NCBI GenBank assembly: GCA_937912025.1 | Contig: CALDOZ010000022.1 | Coordinates: 1 to 64,000, forward strand | Origin: an uncultured Clostridia bacterium | GTDB lineage: Bacteria; Bacillota; Clostridia; Christensenellales; Borkfalkiaceae | Reading direction: 5' to 3' | Length of the DNA stretch: 64,000 nucleotides | Shown here: piece after piece, positions 18,572 through 26,378 of the stretch | Numbering within the stretch: the first letter of the stretch is position 1 | Layout: each line of letters opens with the position of its first letter | Program-made: the position numbers and the translations under genes | Notes under the pieces: model-generated | The model's input: only the letters and a program-made list of their open reading frames with translations | What the model was told of the DNA's origin: nothing | Database searches by the model: none

Positions 18572-18806
18572 TTAACCAAAATCGTGTCTATCACAAAATA
18601 TATTGTTTTCTTCTAAGGCGCTAATAATTTTTTCAATTTTTATAAAACAGTCTTCATCTGACAATTCTTTATCTTCAATGATTTTTTTAATTTGAAGTAA
18701 AACTTTATAGCATTTGCATTCTAATACGTTTTTTAAACTTTTATCGTTTATAAAATTAACTGTGTCGTGTTCATTTTGTAATCCACTTATTAATAATGCT
18801 TTCCAT
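18572..18806 (-). pseudogene. Small conserved-looking gene frameshifted at its start
   Basis: On the minus strand GGTGG is followed 6 bases later by ATG (18806-18804), but that frame stops after 11 codons. The overlapping frame, beginning TGG AAA GCA at 18805, is open for 77 codons to a stop at 18572 and encodes a plausible protein ending ISALEENNIFCDRHDFG. It has no start codon of its own. A two-base deletion turning ATGTGG into ATGG would explain both. Small acidic clostridial proteins ending in RHDF resemble this from memory, without a known function. It is divergent from the small XRE gene. A base-calling error is the alternative. Confidence 0.55.
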
Positions 18807-18833
18807 AATTATCCACCGTAATTTTATTAAATT

Positions 18834-18848
18834 GGGGATTATATCCCC
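18834..18848. promoter_or_regulatory. Candidate operator between the frameshifted gene and the small XRE gene
   Basis: GGGGATTATATCCCC is a perfect dyad (GGGGAT, TAT, ATCCCC) midway between two divergent genes. It could be bound by the adjacent XRE protein; this is inference from position. Confidence 0.4.
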
Positions 18849-18904
18849 TTAATAAAAAAGATTATAAACCCCATAATAATAAATGTCAATACTTGGGGGT
18901 TAAA

Positions 18905-19105
18905 ATGTTTAAATTTGATAGATTATTTTTAACAATGGATAAAAAAGGCGTGTCTACTTATAAACTGAGAGAAGAATGTGGTATAGACAGTAAAACAGTT
19001 CGTAGGTTAAAAGCAAATCAAAATATCGAAATGAAAACGCTTGATAGAATTTGCTCATTTTTAGATTGTAAAATAGAAGACGTTGTAGAATTTATAAAAG
19101 ATTAA
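18905..19105 (+). CDS. Small XRE/Cro-type DNA-binding protein
   Basis: The protein has 66 residues and is essentially one helix-turn-helix domain (VSTYKLREECGIDSKTVRRL, then MKTLDRICSFLDCKIEDVVEF). Stand-alone proteins of this sort are common regulators in mobile modules and antitoxin-like pairs. The start at ATG 18905 has GGGGG 5 bases upstream; the longer frame begins with an unsupported TTG at 18893. An AACCCC at 18867-18872 could pair with the GGGGTT that holds the ribosome site. Terminator copies lie on both sides of the module. Confidence 0.75.
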   Translation: MFKFDRLFLTMDKKGVSTYKLREECGIDSKTVRRLKANQNIEMKTLDRICSFLDCKIEDVVEFIKD

Positions 19106-19116
19106 TAGTAAATAAA

Positions 19117-19150
19117 ATAACTCGCTTGCAAAATAAAGCAAGCGAGTTTT
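19117..19150. terminator. Bidirectional terminator (second of the pair)
   Basis: ACTCGCTTGC and GCAAGCGAGT again form the stem, with TTTT on the plus strand and TTATTTTATTT on the minus strand. It closes both the XRE gene and glyA. It differs from the copy at 18501-18537 mainly by one loop base. Confidence 0.88.
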
Positions 19151-19156
19151 AATATT

Positions 19157-20395
19157 TTAGTCATTATAAATAGGAAATTTTTCGCAAAGGGCAATAACTT
19201 CTTGTTTAACGCGTTCTTTAGAGTTTTCAAAGTCAAAGGTAACGTCGTAAATAAACTGGGCAATTTTTTCCATTTCTTCTTTGCCAAAGCCCCTTGAAGT
19301 AACGGCAGGAGTACCAATTCTAACACCGCTTGTAATGAACGGACTTTGTGGGTCGTTAGGAATTGCATTTTTGTTAAGAGTAATATGAACCTCGTCTAAA
19401 CGTTTTTCAAGTTCTTTACCGGTAATTCCCGTTTCAATTAAGTCAATAAGCATCAAGTGGTTGTCAGTTCCGCCCGAAACGAGTTTAAAACCTTTATTTA
19501 TAAGCGCTTTAGATAAAGTTTGAGCATTATCAATAATTTTTTGTTGGTATAATTTAAATTCGTCTGTTAACGCTTCGCCAAACGCAACGGCTTTAGCGGC
19601 AATAACGTGCATTAAAGGACCGCCTTGAGTGCCTGGGAAAATTGCTTTATCAATTTGTTTAGCGTATTGTTCTTTACATAAAATTAAGCCACCGCGCGGA
19701 CCGCGTAAAGTTTTATGAGTGGTAGTGGTAACAACGTCGGCGTACGGAACGGGATTTGGGTGAAGACCCGCAGCAACTAAGCCTGCAATATGCGCCATAT
19801 CTACCATTAAGTATGCACCAACTTCGTCTGCAATTTCCCTAAACTTTTTAAAGTCGATAGTTCTTGGGTAAGCGCTTGCGCCTGCTAAAATGAGTTTAGG
19901 TTTGTTTGAAAGGGCAAGTTGACGTATGTTTTCATAATCTAAAACTTGGCTATCGTTACTAACTTCGTAAGGAACAATATTAAAATATTTACCCGAAATA
20001 TTAACCGGTGAACCGTGAGATAAATGTCCTCCGTTTGCAAGAGATAATGAAAGAACTGTATCGCCCGGGTTTAAAAGAGCAAAGAAAACTGCAAGGTTAG
20101 CGTTTGCTCCGCTATGAGGTTGTACGTTAGCGTGTTCAGCGCCAAAAAGTTTTTTAGCGCGTTCGCGAGCGATTTCTTCAACTTCGTCAACGTAAACGCA
20201 ACCGCCGTAATAACGTTTTGAAGGGTAGCCCTCGGCGTATTTATTAGTTAAAATAGTACCTGCTGCAAGTAAAACTGCTTCGCTAACGATATTTTCAGAC
20301 GCTATAAGTTCTATATTTTGTTGTTGGCGTTTAAGTTCTTTATCAATGGAATTAAACACTTCGGCATCTAAATTTTTAAGTTTATCAAAAAACAT
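19157..20395 (-). CDS. glyA: Serine hydroxymethyltransferase
   Basis: GlyA is a PLP enzyme that interconverts serine and glycine and feeds methylene-tetrahydrofolate. The 412 residues are normal. Visible motifs are LIASENIVSEAVL near residue 32, YAEGYPSKRYYGG, the PLP-lysine motif VTTTTHKTLRGPRGG near 225, and the C-terminal GVRIGTPAVTSRGF. AAGGAG precedes the ATG. It is monocistronic with its own promoter and terminator. Confidence 0.97.
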   Translation of the reverse strand: MFFDKLKNLDAEVFNSIDKELKRQQQNIELIASENIVSEAVLLAAGTILTNKYAEGYPSKRYYGGCVYVDEVEEIARERAKKLFGAEHANVQPHSGANANLAVFFALLNPGDTVLSLSLANGGHLSHGSPVNISGKYFNIVPYEVSNDSQVLDYENIRQLALSNKPKLILAGASAYPRTIDFKKFREIADEVGAYLMVDMAHIAGLVAAGLHPNPVPYADVVTTTTHKTLRGPRGGLILCKEQYAKQIDKAIFPGTQGGPLMHVIAAKAVAFGEALTDEFKLYQQKIIDNAQTLSKALINKGFKLVSGGTDNHLMLIDLIETGITGKELEKRLDEVHITLNKNAIPNDPQSPFITSGVRIGTPAVTSRGFGKEEMEKIAQFIYDVTFDFENSKERVKQEVIALCEKFPIYND

Positions 20396-20427
20396 AATTG
20401 CTCCTTATAAATAAAATTTATAAATTA

Positions 20428-20456
20428 ATTTTACAATTATTTTTAAATAAAGTCAA
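20428..20456 (-). promoter_or_regulatory. Promoter of glyA
   Basis: On the minus strand TTGACT (20456-20451), 17 bp, TAAAAT (20433-20428). The leader of about 25-30 nt holds AAGGAG. Confidence 0.7.
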
Positions 20457-20457
20457 A

Positions 20458-20500
20458 GAAAAAAGCGTACAATATTCAAATAGTGAATAACGTACGCTTT
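20458..20500 (-). terminator. Terminator of the coat-like gene
   Basis: On the minus strand AAAGCGTAC pairs with GTACGCTTT around an inner ATTCA/TGAAT stem, followed by TTTTTTC. The T-run sits between this gene and the glyA promoter. Confidence 0.75.
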
Positions 20501-20571
20501 AAAAGTTTAAATTAAACGTTTATAATGCTAATTTGTTAGTTTTTGCGTATATTGCTAAGCATTATATTTAC

Positions 20572-21213
20572 TTATCCATTTCCTTCTGGAAAGAGTGGCA
20601 ATTCAAAAAAGCCCGAGCATACTTCTTGCGTATATTCTTGGCAAGACGGCATTACGCAATATCCGTAAGACGGAATTAAAAGTTCTACTGTCATAACAAT
20701 TTTAATAATGCTAGTCGTACAGAACGTAACAGTAAAAGTATTTTCGGCAGTGTATACGCCTTCAGGGGAAACTACCGAAACTATGGCTTCAACTTCATAC
20801 GGCATAATAGACGGCGACGGAACGAATAAAATTACGTCTTGAGAAAGAGTAACGGTTGACGTTGCTTTGCCTTGAACACCGTTTGCATCAGTATAAATTA
20901 CTTCAATAGGCGCGGTGTAAGTTACTTGAACACGGCTTAAATTTTGTCTATCTGGAAGCGGTGTAATTTCAACTGAGTTTATAGTCGCCGTACTTGAAGT
21001 ACTTCTTGCGCTTACAAAAGTTAACGGATATGTAGGGTTGGACGGCGTTAAATTAGTTAAAACAACGGTTATACCGTCTTCTTGAGATTGTTTTACGCAA
21101 GCATCGAAGACTTTTTTTACTTGAATACAAACTTTTTCACAAAGACCGTTTAAAGGATTGCCGTTTATTTGACACGGACATCTGTCCGGATTGAAATTCG
21201 AGAAAAATGACAT
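20572..21213 (-). CDS. Uncharacterised clostridial protein, probably spore-associated
   Basis: The protein has 213 residues without a signal peptide. It opens with a Cys-rich region (RCPCQI, NGLCEKVCIQVKKVFDACVKQ). A beta-rich middle follows (ARSTSSTATINSVEI, LPDRQNLSRVQVTY), then a C-terminal part with TVELLIPSYGYCVMP and a Phe/Pro-rich tail. I recognise this layout from conserved hypothetical proteins of spore-forming Clostridia, some resembling SPOCS/DUF3794-type coat proteins; the function is not established. A perfect AAGGAGG precedes the ATG. Neighbours give no direct clue. Confidence 0.6.
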   Translation of the reverse strand: MSFFSNFNPDRCPCQINGNPLNGLCEKVCIQVKKVFDACVKQSQEDGITVVLTNLTPSNPTYPLTFVSARSTSSTATINSVEITPLPDRQNLSRVQVTYTAPIEVIYTDANGVQGKATSTVTLSQDVILFVPSPSIMPYEVEAIVSVVSPEGVYTAENTFTVTFCTTSIIKIVMTVELLIPSYGYCVMPSCQEYTQEVCSGFFELPLFPEGNG

Positions 21214-21309
21214 TTTAACCTCCTTATTCTACCTTTCAATTCAATATATGCAGTTTTAACCTTTAAAAGTAACTGTTTTTAAAAAATTTTAAGTGTTGCT
21301 AATATTTAT

Positions 21310-21338
21310 TTGCATTACAAAAACCATTGTGCTAAAAT
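21310..21338 (+). promoter_or_regulatory. Promoter of the phosphoesterase gene, next to its ATG
   Basis: TTGCAT (21310-21315), 17 bp, TAAAAT (21333-21338). The ATG is 11 bases downstream, giving a predicted leader of about 5 nt and no ribosome site. Confidence 0.55.
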
Positions 21339-21349
21339 GTAGTTAAATT

Positions 21350-22045
21350 ATGAAAATTTACGCTATAAGTGATTTACACCTTTCGTTATCAGGCGAAAAA
21401 CCTATGGATATTTTTGGCGATAAATGGGGTGGATATCTCGAAAAAATTGAATACGATTGGAATAGTAAAGTTGGTGATGACGACGTTGTTTTAATTGCCG
21501 GTGATATAAGTTGGGCAATGAAACTTGAAAGCGCCTTAACCGATATTTCTTTTTTAAGTAAATTAAAGGGTGTTAAAATTATTACGCGCGGTAATCACGA
21601 CTATTGGTGGCAAAGCATTTCAAGGGTGAGAAACGCCTTGCCTTCTAATATAATTGCCCTTCAAAACGATAGCGTTAAAATTGGTAATTACGTTATTTGC
21701 GGTTCGCGTGGGTGGGCGGTTGAAGGCTCTCCTGATTTTAACGAGCAAGATAAAAAACTACAAAACCGTGAAGTAGAGCGTTTTCGTTTAGCGTTAAAAA
21801 GCGCTCAAAAACTCATAGAAGACGGGGATAAATTAATTGCAATGATACATTTTCCACCTTTTAACGTAAGGCGTGAAAACTCTTGTTTTACCGACCTATT
21901 CGAGCAGTTCAAGGTTGATAAAGTTGTTTACGGGCATTTGCACGGAAAGGACGCTAAGCCGTATTTTAGGTGTAATAAAAACGGAATAGAGTATATTTTA
22001 TCTTCTTGTGACTTAGTTGATAATAAATTAGTGGAGGTATACTAA
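21350..22045 (+). CDS. Calcineurin-like metallophosphoesterase
   Basis: This is a dinuclear metal phosphoesterase of 231 residues. The signature blocks are in order: ISDLHLS (residues 5-11), AGDISWAM near 50, RGNHDYWW near 82, MIHFPPF, and VYGHLHGKD. This clostridial subgroup is uncharacterised, so the substrate is unknown. No Shine-Dalgarno is present and the promoter ends 11 bases before the ATG, so the mRNA is probably leaderless. The next gene overlaps its stop by one base. Confidence 0.85.
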   Translation: MKIYAISDLHLSLSGEKPMDIFGDKWGGYLEKIEYDWNSKVGDDDVVLIAGDISWAMKLESALTDISFLSKLKGVKIITRGNHDYWWQSISRVRNALPSNIIALQNDSVKIGNYVICGSRGWAVEGSPDFNEQDKKLQNREVERFRLALKSAQKLIEDGDKLIAMIHFPPFNVRRENSCFTDLFEQFKVDKVVYGHLHGKDAKPYFRCNKNGIEYILSSCDLVDNKLVEVY

Positions 22046-23202
22046 TGGAAAACATAGATAAGACGAAATTAGAAAGCAATAATTCAACGACTAAACGCAG
22101 TTTTAAAGAAGTTGTTAAAACTCTTGCAAATCGTTGGTTTATTACGGCGTTTTCAGGAATGGCTCAGGGCTTGTTTTGTACGCTTATTGCAGGTACAATT
22201 TTAGCGCAAATTGCTGGTTGGATTGGCGATAATTATATAGGAAAAACGTTAGCGTATATTGCAAGCATTGCTAAATCGCTTATGGGCGCTGGTATTGGCG
22301 TAGGCATTGCATTTGCCCTTACTAAGAATAAACTTTTAATTTTCTCGTCGGCGGTGGCGGGTTTTGTCGGCGCGTTTGCGGATAAACTCATTATTGGCGG
22401 TGCGGGTCTTACTTTAAGTTTAGGCGCTCCAGGTAACCCTATTGGCGCGTACGTAGTAACTATTTTAGCAGTTGAAGTAGCGTCGTTATACGCAGGTAAA
22501 ACTAAACTTGATATAATTTTAGTACCGCTTGGCGTTATGCTTTTGTCATTTGTAGGCGTATTCGTGGCGTGGCCGTTTATAAAACTTATAGATGAGTTTG
22601 CTAAACTTTTAGTAATAACCATAAACGCAGGCTCGGCGGTTAAAATTTTAGTTGGTGTGTTGATAGCGGTAGTAATGGGCGTTTTACTTACTATGCCTAC
22701 ATCGTCTGCGGCTATATGGATAGCGATAGCGTCGTCAAGCACAGCGCTTGAAAATCCCGTAGTTTTCGCTATAGCGGGCGGAGCAGCAGTTGCAGGTTGT
22801 TCGGCGCACATGGTAGGTTTTGCCGTTGCAAGTTATCGTGAAAACGGCGTGTCGGGGCTTGTTTCGCAAGGTTTAGGAACTAGTATGCTTCAAATTCCTA
22901 ACATAATGAAAAAACCTATAATAATGCTTCCAGAAATTATATCAAGCGCAGTTGCAGGTTTGGTAGCGGTGTTATTAGATATGCGTTGTACTGCTGCTGG
23001 CGGTGGTATGGGTACGAGCGGTTTGGTAGGTTTATTCGGTGTAATAGACGCAAACGCGCTTTACGGAATTTCTCCAATTTTAACCGTGCTTGGTATAGCG
23101 CTTTGCTTATTCATAATTCCAGTAGGCGTAACTTTATTAGTTAGCGAGTTTATGCGCAAAAAAGGCTTAATTAAGTTTGGCGATATGAAACTTGATAAAT
23201 AA
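22045..23202 (+). CDS. PTS_EIIC_2-type membrane transporter
   Basis: This polytopic membrane protein of 385 residues is rich in Gly/Ala/Val, with about ten hydrophobic segments. The segments GAGIGVGIAFALTKNKL, LTMPTSSAAIWIAIASSS and MVGFAVASYRENGVSGL fit the PF13303 family, described as a PTS IIC-like permease. No IIA or IIB domain is attached or adjacent, so phosphotransfer is doubtful. GGAGG precedes the ATG, which overlaps the previous stop. A terminator follows. Confidence 0.75.
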   Translation: MENIDKTKLESNNSTTKRSFKEVVKTLANRWFITAFSGMAQGLFCTLIAGTILAQIAGWIGDNYIGKTLAYIASIAKSLMGAGIGVGIAFALTKNKLLIFSSAVAGFVGAFADKLIIGGAGLTLSLGAPGNPIGAYVVTILAVEVASLYAGKTKLDIILVPLGVMLLSFVGVFVAWPFIKLIDEFAKLLVITINAGSAVKILVGVLIAVVMGVLLTMPTSSAAIWIAIASSSTALENPVVFAIAGGAAVAGCSAHMVGFAVASYRENGVSGLVSQGLGTSMLQIPNIMKKPIIMLPEIISSAVAGLVAVLLDMRCTAAGGGMGTSGLVGLFGVIDANALYGISPILTVLGIALCLFIIPVGVTLLVSEFMRKKGLIKFGDMKLDK

Positions 23203-23218
23203 TTTCATAAAAATTATA

Positions 23219-23250
23219 AATCTCTCATAAGTTTTATGGGAGATTTTTTT
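23219..23250 (+). terminator. Terminator whose arm contains the yabP ribosome site
   Basis: AATCTCTCATAA pairs with TTATGGGAGATT (12 bp, one G-U) across a 3-base loop and is followed by TTTTT. The yabP ATG comes directly after the T-run. The GGGAG that serves yabP (23238-23242) is in the 3' arm, so it is masked in any transcript that includes the whole hairpin. Confidence 0.85.
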
Positions 23251-23505
23251 ATGGATAATTTACATCTTTTAACTATTGATAATAGAAAACGTTTAACGGC
23301 AAGTGGAGTTTTGGAAGTTAAAGAGTTTTCAGATAGAGAAGTAAAACTTAAACTTAGTGATAAAACTATATTAATTTTATACGGAAACAATTTCAAAATT
23401 GGCGGATTTGATGAAAAAAGCGGTAACGTTTTAATGACGGGGGATATTATATCTTTAAAGTATAAAGGTAAAGAAGAAAGTTTGCTTAAAAAGGTTTTTA
23501 AATAA
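23251..23505 (+). CDS. yabP: Sporulation protein YabP
   Basis: YabP is a small sporulation protein, made in the mother cell in Bacillus and required with YabQ for cortex formation. The 84 residues include NRKRLTASGVLEVKEF, DKTILILYGNNFKI and GNVLMTGDIISLKY, which fit the YabP/YqfC family. I chose ATG 23251 because GGGAG lies 8 bases upstream; ATG 23236 has no ribosome site and falls inside the terminator hairpin. It is followed by yabQ with a one-base overlap. Confidence 0.85.
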   Translation: MDNLHLLTIDNRKRLTASGVLEVKEFSDREVKLKLSDKTILILYGNNFKIGGFDEKSGNVLMTGDIISLKYKGKEESLLKKVFK

Positions 23506-24059
23506 TGAATAACCCTTATATTCAATTAAAAGAATTTATAATTTGCGTTTTTATAGGCGTTAGTTCGGGTATTATTTACGAGTTTTTAAGTTTGATTTTT
23601 ATGTTTTTTAATGCAAAAACGACCGATAAAAGTCCGTCAAAATTGCAAACTAACGCATTTAAAGTAGAGAGTAACGACGTTATTAAAATAATCAAGCAAA
23701 TACTATATTTTTGTTTGAGTGCTTTTTATTTTAAGTGGTTAACTTTTTTATTCTATTTATCTACGCCAAGAGAGTATATGTATTTAGGCTTTTTAGTTGG
23801 CATATATTGCTTTTATAAAAGTTTTCATAAAGCGTTTGCTATTTTGAATAAGTTGTTGTATAATGGTATTGTAAAATTATTAAACTTAATAATTTCGTTA
23901 ATAAAAAACACGTTAACAAAATTAAGGAAGAATTGGTATGAGCGAAGAAAAAAAGCGCAGAGTAGTGTCGGCGGTGGTGTCGGGCGGAATAATGCTACTA
24001 TTTATTTTGGTAGCAATAGTCGTATACCAACTTATCGGCATAGGCGTAAGGCAAAATAG
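23505..24059 (+). CDS. yabQ: Sporulation protein YabQ
   Basis: YabQ is a membrane protein of the forespore outer membrane needed for cortex synthesis in Bacillus. The 184-residue product has hydrophobic segments near residues 10-30, 65-85 and 92-110 followed by a basic C-terminus. Its order after yabP and before divIC is conserved in spore formers. The last 41 codons run through the start of divIC in another frame (122-base overlap), which is unusually long. That C-terminal tail is probably not conserved. Confidence 0.82.
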   Translation: MNNPYIQLKEFIICVFIGVSSGIIYEFLSLIFMFFNAKTTDKSPSKLQTNAFKVESNDVIKIIKQILYFCLSAFYFKWLTFLFYLSTPREYMYLGFLVGIYCFYKSFHKAFAILNKLLYNGIVKLLNLIISLIKNTLTKLRKNWYERRKKAQSSVGGGVGRNNATIYFGSNSRIPTYRHRRKAK

Positions 24060-24204
24060 AATAAACGCTCTTGATAGCGAAATTGCAAGGCTTGAACAAC
24101 AAATTCAAGATACTGATGATGAAATTCAAGAATGGTCGCAACGCTTTAAAATCGAACAACGAGCAAGAGAACTTGGACTTATTTATGAAAGTGATGAAGA
24201 ATAA
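23938..24204 (+). CDS. divIC: Septum formation protein DivIC/FtsB
   Basis: DivIC is a bitopic divisome protein that works with FtsL and DivIB. The 88 residues have a basic cytoplasmic start, one membrane segment (about 13-35) and a coiled coil (INALDSEIARLEQQIQDTDDEI), then FKIEQRARELGLIY, the FtsB-like tail. AAGGA precedes the ATG. The gene begins inside yabQ and ends inside the next gene, so all three are co-translated. Confidence 0.85.
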   Translation: MSEEKKRRVVSAVVSGGIMLLFILVAIVVYQLIGIGVRQNRINALDSEIARLEQQIQDTDDEIQEWSQRFKIEQRARELGLIYESDEE

Positions 24205-25072
24205 TTTAGCATACCCCTTAGCCATATTAGACGTAGGCAGTAATTCCGTCCGCTTGATGAAAGTAGACGAAAACGGTAATAGAAACAAAGTTACCGTTTC
24301 AACTCGCCTTGGCGAGGGGCTTTCTTTTTCAAAATATTTAAAACAAGAAGCAATTATGCGAACGGTCGACGCGTGCGTTAGGCTTTACTATGAAGGGGTA
24401 AAGTTTGGCGCTAAGCAAATTTACATTTTTGCAACCGCCGCCGTTAGAAATTCTTTAAACGGTAAAGATTTTGTAAATGAAATTAAGCGCGCGCTTAATT
24501 TAAACGTTGACGTTGTTTCGGGTGATTTAGAGGGTAAACTTGCTCTTGACGGCGCTTTGATGGGGTCAAACGGTGGCGTAATTGACGTTGGCGGGGCAAG
24601 TAGTGAAGTTTGCTATAAAAACGGCGGTCAAATTTTATACTCTTATAGTCTTGAAATGGGCGCGGTAAAACTATTTGATGCTTGTGGGCGCGATTATCAT
24701 AAAATTAAAGAACTTTTAAATAGTTTAGTTTGCAAATACGGCGATATTCCTAAGGGTAATTACACGGCGGTAGGCGGGACGGCAACGAGCCTTGGCGCGA
24801 TTAGTTTAGGTCTTACGGAATACGATCCAAACGTCGTACACGGTCATTATATTAGTCGTTTAAAATTAGAGCAGATTACAACTGAGTTGTTTAGTTTAAC
24901 GCCTAGTGAAATTTGTAATAGATATTGCGTTGGTAAAAAGAGAGCGGATATTATTGCAGGCGGTAGCGCTATTATGCTTTCAATTTTACAGTATGCTAAT
25001 TTAGACGGCGTAACCATAAGTGAAAACGATAATCTTGAAGGCTATTTACTTTACCTTGGGGGAAAGATATGA
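24185..25072 (+). CDS. ppx: Ppx/GppA-family exopolyphosphatase
   Basis: This ASKHA-fold phosphatase acts on polyphosphate and/or pppGpp. The phosphate-1 motif AILDVGSNSVRLM, then GVIDVGGASSEV and TAVGGTATSLGAI are clear. At about 295 residues it is the short form without the C-terminal HD domain. The open frame reaches back to 24071, but that part lies in divIC. I chose ATG 24185; ATG 24194 is equally possible. A ppx homologue next to divIC is common in Bacillota. Confidence 0.85.
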   Translation: MKVMKNNLAYPLAILDVGSNSVRLMKVDENGNRNKVTVSTRLGEGLSFSKYLKQEAIMRTVDACVRLYYEGVKFGAKQIYIFATAAVRNSLNGKDFVNEIKRALNLNVDVVSGDLEGKLALDGALMGSNGGVIDVGGASSEVCYKNGGQILYSYSLEMGAVKLFDACGRDYHKIKELLNSLVCKYGDIPKGNYTAVGGTATSLGAISLGLTEYDPNVVHGHYISRLKLEQITTELFSLTPSEICNRYCVGKKRADIIAGGSAIMLSILQYANLDGVTISENDNLEGYLLYLGGKI

Positions 25073-26154
25073 AAAATTTTAACTGGAAAAAACTTGTAAA
25101 TATAGGCGTTGGACTGTTAGTGGTAGTTTTATACGTCGTGTACTTTATTTTTACTTTATCGCTTAAACGAGATAGTGTTTTTACCGTTATTGGTTTTTCT
25201 ATGTTAGGCTTGTTGTCGGCATACGTTATAACGGCTATTTTTCACGAAATAGGGCATTTAGTTTTGGGCGCTATTACCAAACTTAAATTATGTTATTTTC
25301 AGTTTTTTGGCGTAAGAGTTAGTAAAAAAGATGATGGTAAAATTTCAATTTCGCTTCAAAAAGACGGGGTTTTAGGCGAAACTGCGTTTTATCCTTCAAA
25401 TGGAGATGACGTTGCTAAAAAGATAGGTTTAACGGCGCTTGGCGGTCCTATTTTCACTTTTATACAAACGATAGTGTATTTAGTAATTTCAATTGTCTTT
25501 ATGGAAAATACCGCTATCTTTTGCGTTTTTGGTATATCTTTCGTTGTTCCCTTATACGTTTTTTTAATAAATATTATTCCGTTTAGTTACGATTACGACG
25601 GGGCTATCGTTTTAACTATGCTTAGCGGTGGTAAAAAGGCTATTATAGCATCGTCGTACATAACGGCGTCGGCATTGATATACAAGGGCGAAGAACCGTA
25701 TAACGTAAGCGGTAGATATCTTACTACTTACGACGAAAATTATGACTTTTTCTCGGTAAAAGTTATTCTTTTAAGGTATTTATCAAGTTTAATTAACAAT
25801 GAAGAAACTGCGTTTAAAGAACTTGATAAAATTAGCGATAAAGATAAACTTCCAGACGGGACGTACGGCGACGTTATTTACGAACTTCTTTTCCGCGCTT
25901 TAATTTTAGGCGATGAAGAATATATTAAAGAAAATAAAGACGAAGCCCTTGATTATTTGGCAATGGACGATAGCCCAACTTCTATCCGCGTGCAAGTTGC
26001 GTTATGTGTTTACGAAGGCGATTATCAAAGGGCGGACTTGCTTATTAAAAGCGGTATTGAAACGTGCGCTACCTATCCCGTATTGGGCATTGCTAAATTT
26101 GAAAAGCAAATGCTTGAAAAGTTTAGTCAAGCGTTAGAGCAAGCGCAGTCATAA
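25069..26154 (+). CDS. M50-like membrane metalloprotease with helical C-terminal domain
   Basis: The 361-residue protein has an N-terminal membrane segment, then the zinc motif HEIGH (59-63) in a second segment. A later segment carries INIIPFSYDYDGAIV, which resembles the third-ligand NxxPxxxxDG motif of site-2 proteases. The region after residue 230 is soluble and helical and looks TPR-like (TAFKELDKI, YQRADLLIKSG). Family members cleave substrates within the membrane; the substrate is unknown. It overlaps ppx by 4 bases (ATGA). Confidence 0.72.
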   Translation: MKNFNWKKLVNIGVGLLVVVLYVVYFIFTLSLKRDSVFTVIGFSMLGLLSAYVITAIFHEIGHLVLGAITKLKLCYFQFFGVRVSKKDDGKISISLQKDGVLGETAFYPSNGDDVAKKIGLTALGGPIFTFIQTIVYLVISIVFMENTAIFCVFGISFVVPLYVFLINIIPFSYDYDGAIVLTMLSGGKKAIIASSYITASALIYKGEEPYNVSGRYLTTYDENYDFFSVKVILLRYLSSLINNEETAFKELDKISDKDKLPDGTYGDVIYELLFRALILGDEEYIKENKDEALDYLAMDDSPTSIRVQVALCVYEGDYQRADLLIKSGIETCATYPVLGIAKFEKQMLEKFSQALEQAQS

Positions 26155-26172
26155 ATCAAACTCAACAAAATT

Positions 26173-26198
26173 AGGCGTAATTTACGCCTTTTTTTTTG
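26173..26198 (+). terminator. Terminator of the yabP-to-M50 operon
   Basis: AGGCGT and ACGCCT form the core of the stem (extendable by two A-T pairs), followed by a run of nine T. Confidence 0.88.
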
Positions 26199-26289
26199 CT
26201 CTTTTTTATAAATAGCCTATAAATTGATAAAATACGCTTTTAATATTTATAAAAATATTAAAAAAGTTGCATTATTTTTAAAAAATCGT

Positions 26290-26317
26290 TTGCAATAGTT
26301 AAGATATATGATATAAT
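26290..26317 (+). promoter_or_regulatory. Promoter of gyrBA
   Basis: TTGCAA (26290-26295), 16 bp, TATAAT (26312-26317). Very AT-rich DNA lies between it and the GC-rich leader hairpin. Confidence 0.6.
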
Positions 26318-26340
26318 ATAAATATTAAATATATTCTAAG

Positions 26341-26367
26341 TGCGTGCGCGCGTTACGCGTGCGCGTG
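26341..26367 (+). promoter_or_regulatory. GC-rich alternating hairpin in the gyrB leader
   Basis: The 12-base arms (26341-26352 and 26356-26367) pair around TTA with four G-U pairs. The two 14-base runs are alternating purine-pyrimidine (GTGCGTGC and TACGCGTGC types), a sequence class prone to Z-DNA. The AAGGAG of gyrB begins at the very next base. A role in supercoiling-responsive control is inference. Confidence 0.5.
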
Positions 26368-26378
26368 AAGGAGCGAAA

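Noticed and set aside
22045..23202. Complete sugar phosphotransferase system
   Set aside because: Only a IIC-like membrane protein is present, with no IIA or IIB domains nearby.
24071..24184. N-terminal extension of the Ppx/GppA protein
   Set aside because: This part lies within divIC in another frame, and Ppx homologues begin a few residues before the LDVGSNS motif.
26340..26378. N-terminal extension of GyrB from GTG 26340
   Set aside because: It would translate the GC-rich hairpin into an Arg-rich peptide, while AAGGAG points clearly to ATG 26379.
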